Shown piece by piece: positions 34,933 to 43,460 of a stretch of DNA of 64,000 nucleotides. Position numbers and translations under genes: made by a program. The notes under the pieces were generated by a model. The model saw nothing but the letters and a program-made list of their open reading frames with translations, did no database searches and was not told where the DNA came from. The stretch's first letter is position 1; each line of letters opens with the position of its first letter. This DNA is from an uncultured Bacteroides sp. (GTDB lineage Bacteria > Bacteroidota > Bacteroidia > Bacteroidales > Bacteroidaceae). The stretch covers positions 1-64,000 of the forward strand of contig CAMTPA010000004.1 of NCBI GenBank assembly GCA_947074275.1, given 5' to 3'.

Positions 34933-35949
34933 ATGAAAAAGAGTTTCCAATTAATAGCTCTGTTTGCAATTGCATTTTTAAGCTCTTGCACGGGTGGAAA
35001 AGAGACGAAGACGGTAGAGGTAGTAGAGGAAAAACCACGTGTGAAACTGGCCGAAGTGAAAGCGCGCCCAGTAGAACAAGTACAAGAATATACAGCAACA
35101 GTTGAGGCGGAAGTGAAAAACAACATCGCTCCATCATCTCCTGTACGTATTGATAAGATATTTGTGGAGGTGGGCGACCGTGTGTCGAAAGGACAAAAAC
35201 TTGTTCAGATGGATGCTGCCAACTTGAAACAAATGAAACTGCAACTGGAAAACAAACAAACAGAGTTTAATCGTACTGATGAACTGTATAAAGTAGGTGG
35301 TGCATCCAAATCGGAGTGGGATGCTCAGAAGATGGCTCTTGACGTGCAACAGACTGCCTACAACAACTTGATGGAAAATACAGCTCTTGTAAGTCCTATC
35401 AATGGAGTGGTGACTGCTCGCAATTATGACAACGGCGATATGTATAGCAGTGGAAACCCTGTGCTTGTGGTAGAACAAATAACACCTGTGAAGTTGATGA
35501 TAAACGTGTCGGAAGCTTATTTCACGAAAGTGAAGAAAGGCGAACCCGTGTCGGTGACTTTGGATGTGTATGGCGACGAGGTGTTTAATGGAAAAGTGAG
35601 CTTAGTGTATCCAACGATTGATGCTGCTACACGTACTTTCCCCGTGGAGATAAAAATAGATAATAAAGACCAGCGTATCCGCCCAGGAATGTTTGCACGT
35701 GCCACCATCAACTTTGGTGTAGAAGACAATGTGGTAGTTCCCGACTTGGCTATCGTGAAGCAAGCAGGATCGGGCGACCGCTACGTGTATGTATATAAAG
35801 ATGGAAAGGTGTCTTACAATAAAGTGGAGTTGGGTCGTCGTATGGGTGTAGACTATGAATTGAAATCGGGAGTGCCTAATAATTCTCAAGTGGTTATCGC
35901 TGGACAGTCGCGCCTTATCAACGGAACGGAAGTTGAAATTGAGAATTGA
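34933..35949 (+). CDS. Periplasmic adaptor (membrane fusion protein) of an RND pump
   Basis: A 338-residue lipoprotein (lipobox LSSC, Cys17). It contains the barrel-sandwich hybrid halves (IFVEVGDRVSKGQKLVQ and ALVSPINGVVTARNYDNG) flanking a short helical hairpin, followed by a beta-barrel domain and a membrane-proximal domain ending in LINGTEVEIEN. It links the RND transporter in the inner membrane to the TolC channel. The next gene starts 56 bases later. Confidence 0.93.
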   Translation: MKKSFQLIALFAIAFLSSCTGGKETKTVEVVEEKPRVKLAEVKARPVEQVQEYTATVEAEVKNNIAPSSPVRIDKIFVEVGDRVSKGQKLVQMDAANLKQMKLQLENKQTEFNRTDELYKVGGASKSEWDAQKMALDVQQTAYNNLMENTALVSPINGVVTARNYDNGDMYSSGNPVLVVEQITPVKLMINVSEAYFTKVKKGEPVSVTLDVYGDEVFNGKVSLVYPTIDAATRTFPVEIKIDNKDQRIRPGMFARATINFGVEDNVVVPDLAIVKQAGSGDRYVYVYKDGKVSYNKVELGRRMGVDYELKSGVPNNSQVVIAGQSRLINGTEVEIEN

Positions 35950-36005
35950 TTTATTGGTGAGACTTAATATTTTGGAATAACCCCACAAGATAAAATAAAA
36001 AGAAT

Positions 36006-39000
36006 ATGAGTATATACGAAGGAGCGGTTAAAAGACCGATTATGACCTCGCTCTGCTTTGTGGCAGTGATGATATTTGGTCTGTACTCTTTGTCCAGATT
36101 GCCGATTGACTTGTATCCGGATATTGATACAAATACAATTATGGTAATGACTGCATATCCGGGTGCAAGTGCCTCGGATATTGAGAACAATGTGACACGT
36201 CCACTCGAAAATACGTTGAATGCGGTGAGCAACCTGAAGCACATCACTTCGCGTTCGTCCGAGAATATGTCAATCATTACACTTGAGTTTGAGTATGGCA
36301 ACGATATAGATGTGCTCACCAACGATGTCCGGGACAAGCTGGATATGGTTAGTTCGCAAATGCCCGATGATGCCGAAACACCCATCATCTTTAAATTTAG
36401 TACCGATATGATTCCAATCGTGATGCTTTCGGTACAAGCAAAAGAGAGCCAGTCGGCTCTTTACAAAATCCTGGACGACCGTGTGGTGAACCCATTGGCT
36501 CGTATCCCAGGTGTTGGCACGGTTTCTATCAGTGGTGCTCCCCAACGTGAGATTCAAGTATATTGCGACCCAGGCAAACTGGAAGCTTACAACTTGACAA
36601 TCGAAACGATTAGCTCGGTGATTGGTGCCGAAAACCGCAATGTGCCAGGTGGTAACTTTGATATTGGTAACGAAACCTATTCGCTGCGTGTAGAGGGTGA
36701 GTTTGATGATTCACGTCAGCTCGAAAACATTGTAATAGGCACACACAACGGTGCCAATGTTTACTTACGCGATGTAGCGAAGGTGATTGATACAGTAGAG
36801 GAACGTGCGCAACAAACCTATAACAACGGTGTACAAGGGGCGATGATTATCGTTCAAAAGCAGTCGGGAGCCAACTCGGTAGAAATATCGCGCAAGGTGC
36901 AAGATGCTCTTCCCCGTTTGCAAAAGAGCTTGCCAAGCGATGTGAAATTAGGTGTAATTGTAGATACTTCCGAGAACATCTTGAACACAATTGACTCGTT
37001 GACCGAAACAGTGCTTTATGCTTTGTTGTTCGTTGTTATTGTGGTGTTCTTATTCTTGGGTCGCTGGCGTGCTACTTTGATTATCTGTATCACTATCCCG
37101 CTTTCTCTGATTGCCTCATTTATCTACTTAGCAGCTTCGGGCAATACGATTAATATCATCTCTCTTTCGTCGCTATCCATTGCTATTGGTATGGTGGTAG
37201 ATGATGCGATTGTGGTGCTCGAAAATGTAACTTCACACATTGAACGTGGTTCCGACCCGAAACAAGCCGCAGTACACGGCACCAACGAGGTTGCTATTTC
37301 GGTAATTGCTTCTACGCTGACAATGATTGCCGTGTTCTTTCCATTGACAATGGTAAGCGGTATGTCGGGGGTAATGTTCCGTCAGTTGGGATGGATGATG
37401 TGTGCCATTATGTTTATCTCTACAATGGCGGCTCTTTCGCTCACTCCGATGCTTTGCTCTCAGTTGCTTCGTTTGCAGAAAAAACAATCTAAAGCGTTCA
37501 AGTTGTTTTTCAGACCCATTGAGTTTGTGCTCGACGGACTTGATGCAGGCTATGGTCGTATGCTAAACTGGGCTGTGCGTCATCGTGCTTTGGTGCTTTC
37601 TTGCTGTTTTGGTTTCTTCTTCTTAAGTCTTTTCTGTGGCAAATACATCGGTTCGGAGTTTTTCCCACCACAAGATAATGCGCGTATTGCTGTCAAGTTG
37701 GAGTTGCCTATCGGAACGCGTATGGAGCTGGCACAAGAGATGGCTGATAAGCTTACTAAACAGTGGATGGAGAAGTATCCGGGAGTGATAAAAGTGTGCA
37801 ACTATACAGTAGGGCAAGCCGACTCGGACAATACGTGGGCTTCGATGCAGGACAATGGTTCGCACATTATATCGTTCAATATGAGCTTGGTCGATCCGGG
37901 CGATCGTGATAAAACGCTTGCTGAGGTTTGTGATGAAATGCGTGCAGACTTGAAGAAATACCCGGAGTTTAACAAAGCACAAGTTATCTTTGGTGGTAGC
38001 AATCAAGGTATGTCTGCACAGTCGTCTGCCGATTTTGAAGTATATGGCTACGATATGGCTGCTACCGACAGTGTGGCTGCATATCTAAAACGCGAATTGC
38101 TTCGGGTGAAAGGGGTTTCGGAAGTGAACATCAGTCGTAGCGACTACCAACCCGAATATCAGGTAGACTTCGACCGCGAAAAATTGGCATTGCACGGATT
38201 GAATCTAAGTACTGCTGCTACCTATCTGCGCAATCGTATCAATGGAGCCACAGCATCTAAATATCGTGAAGATGGAGATGAATATGACATTAAAGTGCGT
38301 TATGCACCCGAACATCGCACCAGCCTCAATGATATTGAAAACATCCTAATCTACAACAGTAAAGGCGAATCGGTGCGTGTGAAAGATGTGGGTAAAGTAG
38401 TCGAACGCTTCAATCCACCCACTATCGAGCGTAAAAACCGCGAACGTATCGTGACGGTTTCTGCCATTATCTCGGGTGTGCCGATGAGTGATGTGGTGAG
38501 TGCCGGAAACACGTTGATAGATGAAATGGATGTTCCGGGCGATATATCGATTCAAATTGCAGGGTCGTACGAAGACCAACAAGAGTCGTTTAGAGATTTG
38601 GGTACGTTGGCTGTGATGATTGTATTGCTCGTGTTCATCGTGATGGCAGCACAGTTCGAGTCTATGACCTATCCGTTCATCTTGATGATTTCGGTGTTGT
38701 TTGCCTTCAGTGGTGTGTTGATGGCCCTGTTTATCACTGGCACTACTCTGAGTGTAATGAGTTTGTTGGGAGGTATTATGCTGATTGGTATCGTTGTGAA
38801 AAATGGTATCGTACTCATCGACTACACCATTCTTTGTCGTGAACGTGGACAATCGGTGATCAATGCCGTGGTGACTGCTGGCAAAAGCCGTCTTCGCCCT
38901 GTATTGATGACCACTGCAACTACCGTACTTGGTATGATTCCGATGGCGGTAAGTTCGGGACAAGGGTCGGAAATGTGGAGTCCGATGGCGATTGCCGTAA

Positions 39001-39167
39001 TTGGTGGTTTGTTGGTCTCTACACTTCTCACACTGATTTACGTGCCCACGATGTATTGCGTGTTTGGTGGTGTGGGTGTGAAAAACCAACGTAGAAAACT
39101 ACGCAAGAAACGTGAGATGGATGAGTATTTCGAGTCTCACAAGCACGAAATCATTAAGCACAAATAA
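36006..39167 (+). CDS. RND-family efflux transporter (HAE1/AcrB type)
   Basis: A 1053-residue inner-membrane pump with about 12 membrane segments and two large periplasmic loops. The first segment follows the conserved N-terminal VKRPIMTSLCFVAVMIFGLY. TM4 carries the proton-relay acidic pair in GMVVDDAIVVLEN. The C-terminal half repeats the fold (IGIVVKNGIVLIDY). It exports hydrophobic or amphiphilic compounds by proton antiport. Sequence places it in the multidrug HAE1 group rather than the metal-exporting CusA group, although the PII-like gene that follows is more common next to metal pumps. Substrate is not determinable. Confidence 0.94.
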   Translation: MSIYEGAVKRPIMTSLCFVAVMIFGLYSLSRLPIDLYPDIDTNTIMVMTAYPGASASDIENNVTRPLENTLNAVSNLKHITSRSSENMSIITLEFEYGNDIDVLTNDVRDKLDMVSSQMPDDAETPIIFKFSTDMIPIVMLSVQAKESQSALYKILDDRVVNPLARIPGVGTVSISGAPQREIQVYCDPGKLEAYNLTIETISSVIGAENRNVPGGNFDIGNETYSLRVEGEFDDSRQLENIVIGTHNGANVYLRDVAKVIDTVEERAQQTYNNGVQGAMIIVQKQSGANSVEISRKVQDALPRLQKSLPSDVKLGVIVDTSENILNTIDSLTETVLYALLFVVIVVFLFLGRWRATLIICITIPLSLIASFIYLAASGNTINIISLSSLSIAIGMVVDDAIVVLENVTSHIERGSDPKQAAVHGTNEVAISVIASTLTMIAVFFPLTMVSGMSGVMFRQLGWMMCAIMFISTMAALSLTPMLCSQLLRLQKKQSKAFKLFFRPIEFVLDGLDAGYGRMLNWAVRHRALVLSCCFGFFFLSLFCGKYIGSEFFPPQDNARIAVKLELPIGTRMELAQEMADKLTKQWMEKYPGVIKVCNYTVGQADSDNTWASMQDNGSHIISFNMSLVDPGDRDKTLAEVCDEMRADLKKYPEFNKAQVIFGGSNQGMSAQSSADFEVYGYDMAATDSVAAYLKRELLRVKGVSEVNISRSDYQPEYQVDFDREKLALHGLNLSTAATYLRNRINGATASKYREDGDEYDIKVRYAPEHRTSLNDIENILIYNSKGESVRVKDVGKVVERFNPPTIERKNRERIVTVSAIISGVPMSDVVSAGNTLIDEMDVPGDISIQIAGSYEDQQESFRDLGTLAVMIVLLVFIVMAAQFESMTYPFILMISVLFAFSGVLMALFITGTTLSVMSLLGGIMLIGIVVKNGIVLIDYTILCRERGQSVINAVVTAGKSRLRPVLMTTATTVLGMIPMAVSSGQGSEMWSPMAIAVIGGLLVSTLLTLIYVPTMYCVFGGVGVKNQRRKLRKKREMDEYFESHKHEIIKHK

Positions 39168-39180
39168 GATCTAAATAAGT

Positions 39181-39305
39181 ACAAGTCTCAATAGTTAACA
39201 GTCCTTGTTCAGACTGTGGACTATTGAGCCGACAAACGTTAACAGTTGTTTTGCAGAACATAGACTGCCGATAAACGTTTTGTTTGAAAGATCATTGAGA
39301 CTTGT
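39181..39305 (+). repeat. Inverted-repeat element between the RND gene and the PII-like gene
   Basis: ACAAGTCTCAAT (39181-39192) and ATTGAGACTTGT (39294-39305) form a perfect 12-base terminal inverted repeat. An overlapping inner hairpin pairs CTCAATAGT (39187-39195) with ACTATTGAG (39220-39228) and CAGTC with GACTG. The two structures use the same left arm and so exclude each other. The element also holds the 15-base ACAAACGTTAACAGT motif (39232-39246). Confidence 0.65.
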
Positions 39306-39341
39306 GCGGCATTATAAATCAAGAAATAAAAAGATAAGAAT

Positions 39342-39635
39342 ATGAAATCAGTTTTAATCACATTCGACCAAGCCTACTACGAACGAATTTTGGCTTTGCT
39401 CGATCGCTTGAATTGCCGTGGATTCACCTATTTAGATCGCGTGCAAGGGCGTGGCTCTAAAACGGGTGAACCCCATTTTGGCACGCACGCTTGGCCCAGT
39501 ATGAACTCGGCTATTATCACGATGGTAGAAGATGCACGTGTCGACCCCTTGTTGGAGGCTTTGCACAAGATGGATAAACAAACCGAGCAGTTGGGGCTGA
39601 GAGCCTTTGTTTGGAATATAGAAAGAAGCATTTAA
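39342..39635 (+). CDS. PII-like small protein associated with RND efflux
   Basis: A 97-residue cytoplasmic protein with a ferredoxin-like pattern (KSVLITFDQAYYERILALLD, then a mid-loop, then SAIITMVEDARVDPLLEALHKMD) resembling PII-like proteins that follow RND pump genes in Bacteroidetes and DUF3240-type proteins in proteobacteria. The T-loop region (VQGRGSKTGEPHFGTHAW) contains His residues that might bind a ligand or metal. It may sense a cytosolic signal and adjust pump activity. It is separated from the RND gene by an inverted-repeat element and followed by a terminator. The family link is from pattern, not alignment. Confidence 0.7.
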   Translation: MKSVLITFDQAYYERILALLDRLNCRGFTYLDRVQGRGSKTGEPHFGTHAWPSMNSAIITMVEDARVDPLLEALHKMDKQTEQLGLRAFVWNIERSI

Positions 39636-39656
39636 GCAGCTTTATACAAAGCTGAT

Positions 39657-39706
39657 AGTTCGGCAAGGTGGTGTATATACTATAACTCATCTTGCCGAAC
39701 TTTTTT
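39657..39706 (+). terminator. Terminator of the efflux operon
   Basis: AGTTCGGCAAG (39657-39667) pairs with CTTGCCGAACT (39691-39701), followed by six T. Confidence 0.85.
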
Positions 39707-39734
39707 ATGCCTCAAAAGATTCATTAACGGTTTT

Positions 39735-39765
39735 TTTGATAAGCGACGCTGATTTACTACTTTTG
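39735..39765 (+). promoter_or_regulatory. Consensus Bacteroidetes promoter of the SGNH-MBOAT operon
   Basis: TTTG (39735-39738), exactly 19 bases, then TACTTTTG (39758-39765): a full match to TTTG-N19-TAnnTTTG, 32 bases before the start codon. Confidence 0.75.
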
Positions 39766-39797
39766 TGCGATAAATTTGAAATGCAAAATAACAAGTG

Positions 39798-41201
39798 ATG
39801 AACAGGCGACGGGTAATCTTATATGTGATACTGTGTTTAATAGGGGTGATTTGTGGGTATGTGATTTATCTGAACCACACACAAAAACCACAAACAGATG
39901 CAAGCGTTGTTGGCGTTGATACACTTGTGATAGCAAATGCGGTAGTGACTGAAGATACAGTAATGCCTACTACAACTACACTACCTTCCGAACCTGTTGT
40001 CGAAAAAAAACGAATCGACCTCCCTAAAGCCGAACCCGGCTTGGTGCGCATCGAAGATTATGGCGATTCAACGGGAATCAATCGTGGTGTCGCCTCTTTC
40101 TATCAGCAACTCACTCATTCGCAAAACCTCAACCGACCGATACGCATTGCTGTGTTTGGTGATTCTTTTATTGAGGCCGATATTCTCACAGGCGATTTTC
40201 GTGAGATGCTTCAGAAACAGTTTGGTGGCTGTGGAGTGGGCTTTGTCTCCATCACCTCCAGCACCAACTCCTATCGTCCCACAGTCAATCATCGTTTCAA
40301 TGGATGGCAAAGCTATGCCTATACCGACCGAAAAAAAGCCAACCAGAACAAACAAAAGATGGGTTTGTCGGGCTACTATTTTGAGACCGATGGATTTGCT
40401 TCGGTACAACTGCGTGGGGTGAGCAAATATGCCTCCAAGCTTGATACCTGCGAACGTGTTACTTTTTACCTGCGAAATGAAAAACCCGTTGAAATGAGCG
40501 TGAAGGTAAATGGCGGTGAAGCCACCGATATAACGCTCTCACCTTCGGCCACCTTGCAAGCGCAAAGCATCGAAAATAAGATTGCCGCTATCGACTTTGA
40601 GGTGCAAGCCAGCGACTCTACCACCACTTTTTATGGCATAGCAATGGATGGAAAAGATGGGGTGACGGTAGACAACTACTCAATGCGTGGCTCTTCGGGG
40701 TTGTTTCTTTGCACCGTGCCGATGAGCTTTCTTGAAGAGTTCAATAACATTCGTCCTTACGATTTGATTATCTTGCAATATGGCTTGAACGTGCTGTCGA
40801 ACACCACGACCAACTACACGGGCTACGAGCGCAAAATGATAGAGGCAATTGAACGACTGAAAAAGGCATTTCCACAGAGCGGTATTCTGCTGATGAGTAT
40901 AGGCGACCGTGCCTACAAAGACCAAAACACGCAGGAGATGCAAACTGCTTCCGAAAACATCAACGCATTGCTCAATGCCCAGCGCAATATGGCTCGAAAG
41001 ACTGGCGTGGCTTTTTGGAACGTGTTTGAGGTGATGGGAGGCGAAGGTGGCATTATCCGAATGGCTCATCGTACACCCGCTTTGGCCAATAAAGACTATA
41101 CGCACATCAACTTTCGTGGAGGCAAGTTTATTGCAACCAAGCTTTATGATGCTATTATAGATGGATTGAAACGTCACAACTCCCAACAGCAAACGCAATG
41201 A
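39798..41201 (+). CDS. SGNH/GDSL-fold hydrolase, O-acetylation operon protein 1
   Basis: A 467-residue protein with an N-terminal membrane anchor (VILYVILCLIGVICGYVIYL) and a periplasmic SGNH domain. Block I is IAVFGDSFIEAD (Ser nucleophile), block III is LQYGLNVLSN (Asn) and block V is KDYTHINFRGG (Asp and His). All catalytic positions are present. An extra beta-domain lies between blocks I and III. Proteins of this type act with an MBOAT protein to move acetyl groups to a polysaccharide, as AlgJ/AlgX do for alginate and PatB for peptidoglycan. It overlaps the next gene by four bases. The start is the ATG at 39798. Target polymer is unknown. Confidence 0.8.
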   Translation: MNRRRVILYVILCLIGVICGYVIYLNHTQKPQTDASVVGVDTLVIANAVVTEDTVMPTTTTLPSEPVVEKKRIDLPKAEPGLVRIEDYGDSTGINRGVASFYQQLTHSQNLNRPIRIAVFGDSFIEADILTGDFREMLQKQFGGCGVGFVSITSSTNSYRPTVNHRFNGWQSYAYTDRKKANQNKQKMGLSGYYFETDGFASVQLRGVSKYASKLDTCERVTFYLRNEKPVEMSVKVNGGEATDITLSPSATLQAQSIENKIAAIDFEVQASDSTTTFYGIAMDGKDGVTVDNYSMRGSSGLFLCTVPMSFLEEFNNIRPYDLIILQYGLNVLSNTTTNYTGYERKMIEAIERLKKAFPQSGILLMSIGDRAYKDQNTQEMQTASENINALLNAQRNMARKTGVAFWNVFEVMGGEGGIIRMAHRTPALANKDYTHINFRGGKFIATKLYDAIIDGLKRHNSQQQTQ

Positions 41202-42583
41202 GAAACTATCTATCTACTGCGTTAATCCTTTTGTGGATGGTGATTGGTGGGCTTTTCTTGCTCTCCTTTCTGCCCGAAACCTCTTTTTTGCGTCCTGTCA
41301 GTTTGGTCGACGAGGTTTTTGGCCCAGAAAAAACCACGGGCTATCGCTTTCAGAATGATGATATTGCGAACGCTTTAGACGAGGAACTTGCATCAATCTC
41401 TGCTATGGAGGAAGTGGGAGGTCAAATATCCGCAACGCAGCGGTATGATGATGTGGAGCAACTCAACTCCAACCAAATAATAGATTACGGTGCATCTACC
41501 ACCACTGATATAAGCTCTTTTTTTAGGAAGCTGACCAATGAGAAGACGATTGCAAAGCAGCCCGTACGCATAGCTGTGATGGGCGATTCCTACTTTGCTG
41601 CCGACGCTTTCTCGGCACTCTTGCGCGACCGTCTGCAAACACAATACGGCGGTAGTGGAGTGGGCTACATATCTATGATACCCACCAACAAAAAAGGGTA
41701 TCGTCCGCCTGTGTTTCATTTGGCCAATGGCTGGACAAAACACCGAATGGACACCCCCTCAGATAAAGAGCAGATTGGCTTGGATGGACACTATTTCAAA
41801 GCTCAACCCCGTGCCAATGCCTATGTGTATGGTCTGAAAAACTACTCTTCACGTTTGGCTTGGGGCGATCGGTTTTCATTGTACGTTGCAAATCAATTGC
41901 CCGTGAGCATTGCGCTCACCACCAACGAAGAAGACAGACAGATCTATTCCATTCCACCTGCCGATGGACTAAACCACCTACAAATCAACACACACGTAGA
42001 GTCGGTGCGCCTTGAGGTGTTGCAGGGCGATGAGGCTACTTTTTATGCAATGGCTATCGACTCGAAGGGTGGAGTTTGTATTGACGACTTGTCGGTGGAC
42101 GAAGCAACGGGGCTACATCTGAATGATATATCAACTGAGATGTTGGCCAATTTCAACCGGGTGCGGCCTTATGATTTGGTGATTCTGCAATATGGTTCGT
42201 TGCTCTCTAAGCGCATCAGCCTCGAAGAGTATAAACAGGCGATGGGCGAAGCACTCCGAAAACTCAAGCACACGATGCCTCATACCACTTTTCTATTGAT
42301 AAGCGCAGGAAGTCAGGCCATTCACTGGCAAGACAAGGTGGCATCGGTGTCGATGGAACAAGTGGTGGAGTGCCAAAGGCAGATAGCCAAAGAAAATCAG
42401 ATAGCCTACTGGAATCTGTACTACACGATGGGTGGCGAAGATGGACTGAAAAAACTGGTTCAAGCAGGCCAAGCCTCTGTGTCGCCCAACGAAATGGGGC
42501 GAATCGGTTCTACGGGTAGCATCAATATAGCACTTCAATTTCTGAAATCTCTCAACGAAGCTCAATTACGATATGGAAAATAA
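41198..42583 (+). CDS. SGNH-fold protein with degenerate active site, O-acetylation operon protein 2
   Basis: A 461-residue paralogue of the preceding protein, with an N-terminal membrane anchor (LILLWMVIGGLFLLSFL) and block I intact (IAVMGDSYFAAD). However block III reads LQYGSLLSK where the neighbour has LQYGLNVLSN, so the catalytic Asn is missing, and the C-terminal block V reads VSPNEMGRIG where the neighbour has the KDYTH segment, so Asp and His are missing too. It is therefore predicted to be inactive as a hydrolase and may bind polymer or support its partners. It overlaps both neighbours (4 and 11 bases). Confidence 0.8.
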   Translation: MRNYLSTALILLWMVIGGLFLLSFLPETSFLRPVSLVDEVFGPEKTTGYRFQNDDIANALDEELASISAMEEVGGQISATQRYDDVEQLNSNQIIDYGASTTTDISSFFRKLTNEKTIAKQPVRIAVMGDSYFAADAFSALLRDRLQTQYGGSGVGYISMIPTNKKGYRPPVFHLANGWTKHRMDTPSDKEQIGLDGHYFKAQPRANAYVYGLKNYSSRLAWGDRFSLYVANQLPVSIALTTNEEDRQIYSIPPADGLNHLQINTHVESVRLEVLQGDEATFYAMAIDSKGGVCIDDLSVDEATGLHLNDISTEMLANFNRVRPYDLVILQYGSLLSKRISLEEYKQAMGEALRKLKHTMPHTTFLLISAGSQAIHWQDKVASVSMEQVVECQRQIAKENQIAYWNLYYTMGGEDGLKKLVQAGQASVSPNEMGRIGSTGSINIALQFLKSLNEAQLRYGK

Positions 42584-43460
42584 ATCACTCTTTCGCCTTG
42601 CGATTGCCCTTGTGGCCATTGTGGTGTGGCAACTCTTTGCACCGCAGGTTTCTGCACAAGATTCGTTATCGGTAGCGACTCATCAAGTGGCGCAAATAGA
42701 CACGATTTCTTTCGACGAACCTCCGCTGCCACTTCCTTTTCCTGTTATCCCGTTCGAGGTGATTGAAAATAATCTGATAAATAGCCAGCAAAACGACGTG
42801 CTTTGGGAGAAAATAGCTCGTAGCCTAAATGACAACAACCGAGATAGTATTCGTATTATACACATTGGCGATAGCCACGTGAATGGAGGTACTTATGCCG
42901 AAACTGCTGGCGAACTGCTGAAATACGATTTGGGCAGAGTGGTACACAAATCCTTTGGCATCAACGGCGCCACCTACCTTTCGTTTGCCAAGCCGATGAA
43001 CTTGAAAAAAATCACCGACTTCAATCCCGATTTGATTATTGTATCTTTTGGTACCAATGAAAGTTATGGCAAGCACTACAATGCGCAAACACACTATCGG
43101 CAGATAGACAATTTTATTTCTCAGCTTCGAGCGCGTCTGCCTCGTGCCACCATTCTGCTCACCACTCCTCCGGGTAGTTATCTGCGTGGACAAATTAAAA
43201 ACCAGAAGAGAAGATACGTACACAACCCCAACACGCTGAAAACCGCCGAAACCATCAAACGCTATGCCGACAAGCACCGCTTGATGGTGTGGGATTTGTA
43301 TGCCGTGGTGGGAGGCTCTGAGGGAGCTTGCAAAAACTGGTTGCAAGCTGGGATGATGTACAAAGACTATGTACACTATTATGCCAAAGGCTATGCTTTG
43401 CAAGGTCAGCTACTATACCAAGCCATAATGAATGCTTATAAAAACTATGCAGACAACTGA
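42573..43460 (+). CDS. SGNH/GDSL-fold hydrolase, O-acetylation operon protein 3
   Basis: A 295-residue exported protein (signal peptide ending QVSAQ). The SGNH blocks are complete: IIHIGDSHVNGG (Ser), VSFGTNESYG (Gly, Asn) and MYKDYVHYYAKG (Asp, His). It is shorter than the two upstream proteins and lacks their middle insert. It likely acts as an acetyltransferase or acetylesterase in the periplasm. It overlaps both the upstream SGNH gene and the downstream MBOAT gene. Confidence 0.85.
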   Translation: MENKSLFRLAIALVAIVVWQLFAPQVSAQDSLSVATHQVAQIDTISFDEPPLPLPFPVIPFEVIENNLINSQQNDVLWEKIARSLNDNNRDSIRIIHIGDSHVNGGTYAETAGELLKYDLGRVVHKSFGINGATYLSFAKPMNLKKITDFNPDLIIVSFGTNESYGKHYNAQTHYRQIDNFISQLRARLPRATILLTTPPGSYLRGQIKNQKRRYVHNPNTLKTAETIKRYADKHRLMVWDLYAVVGGSEGACKNWLQAGMMYKDYVHYYAKGYALQGQLLYQAIMNAYKNYADN

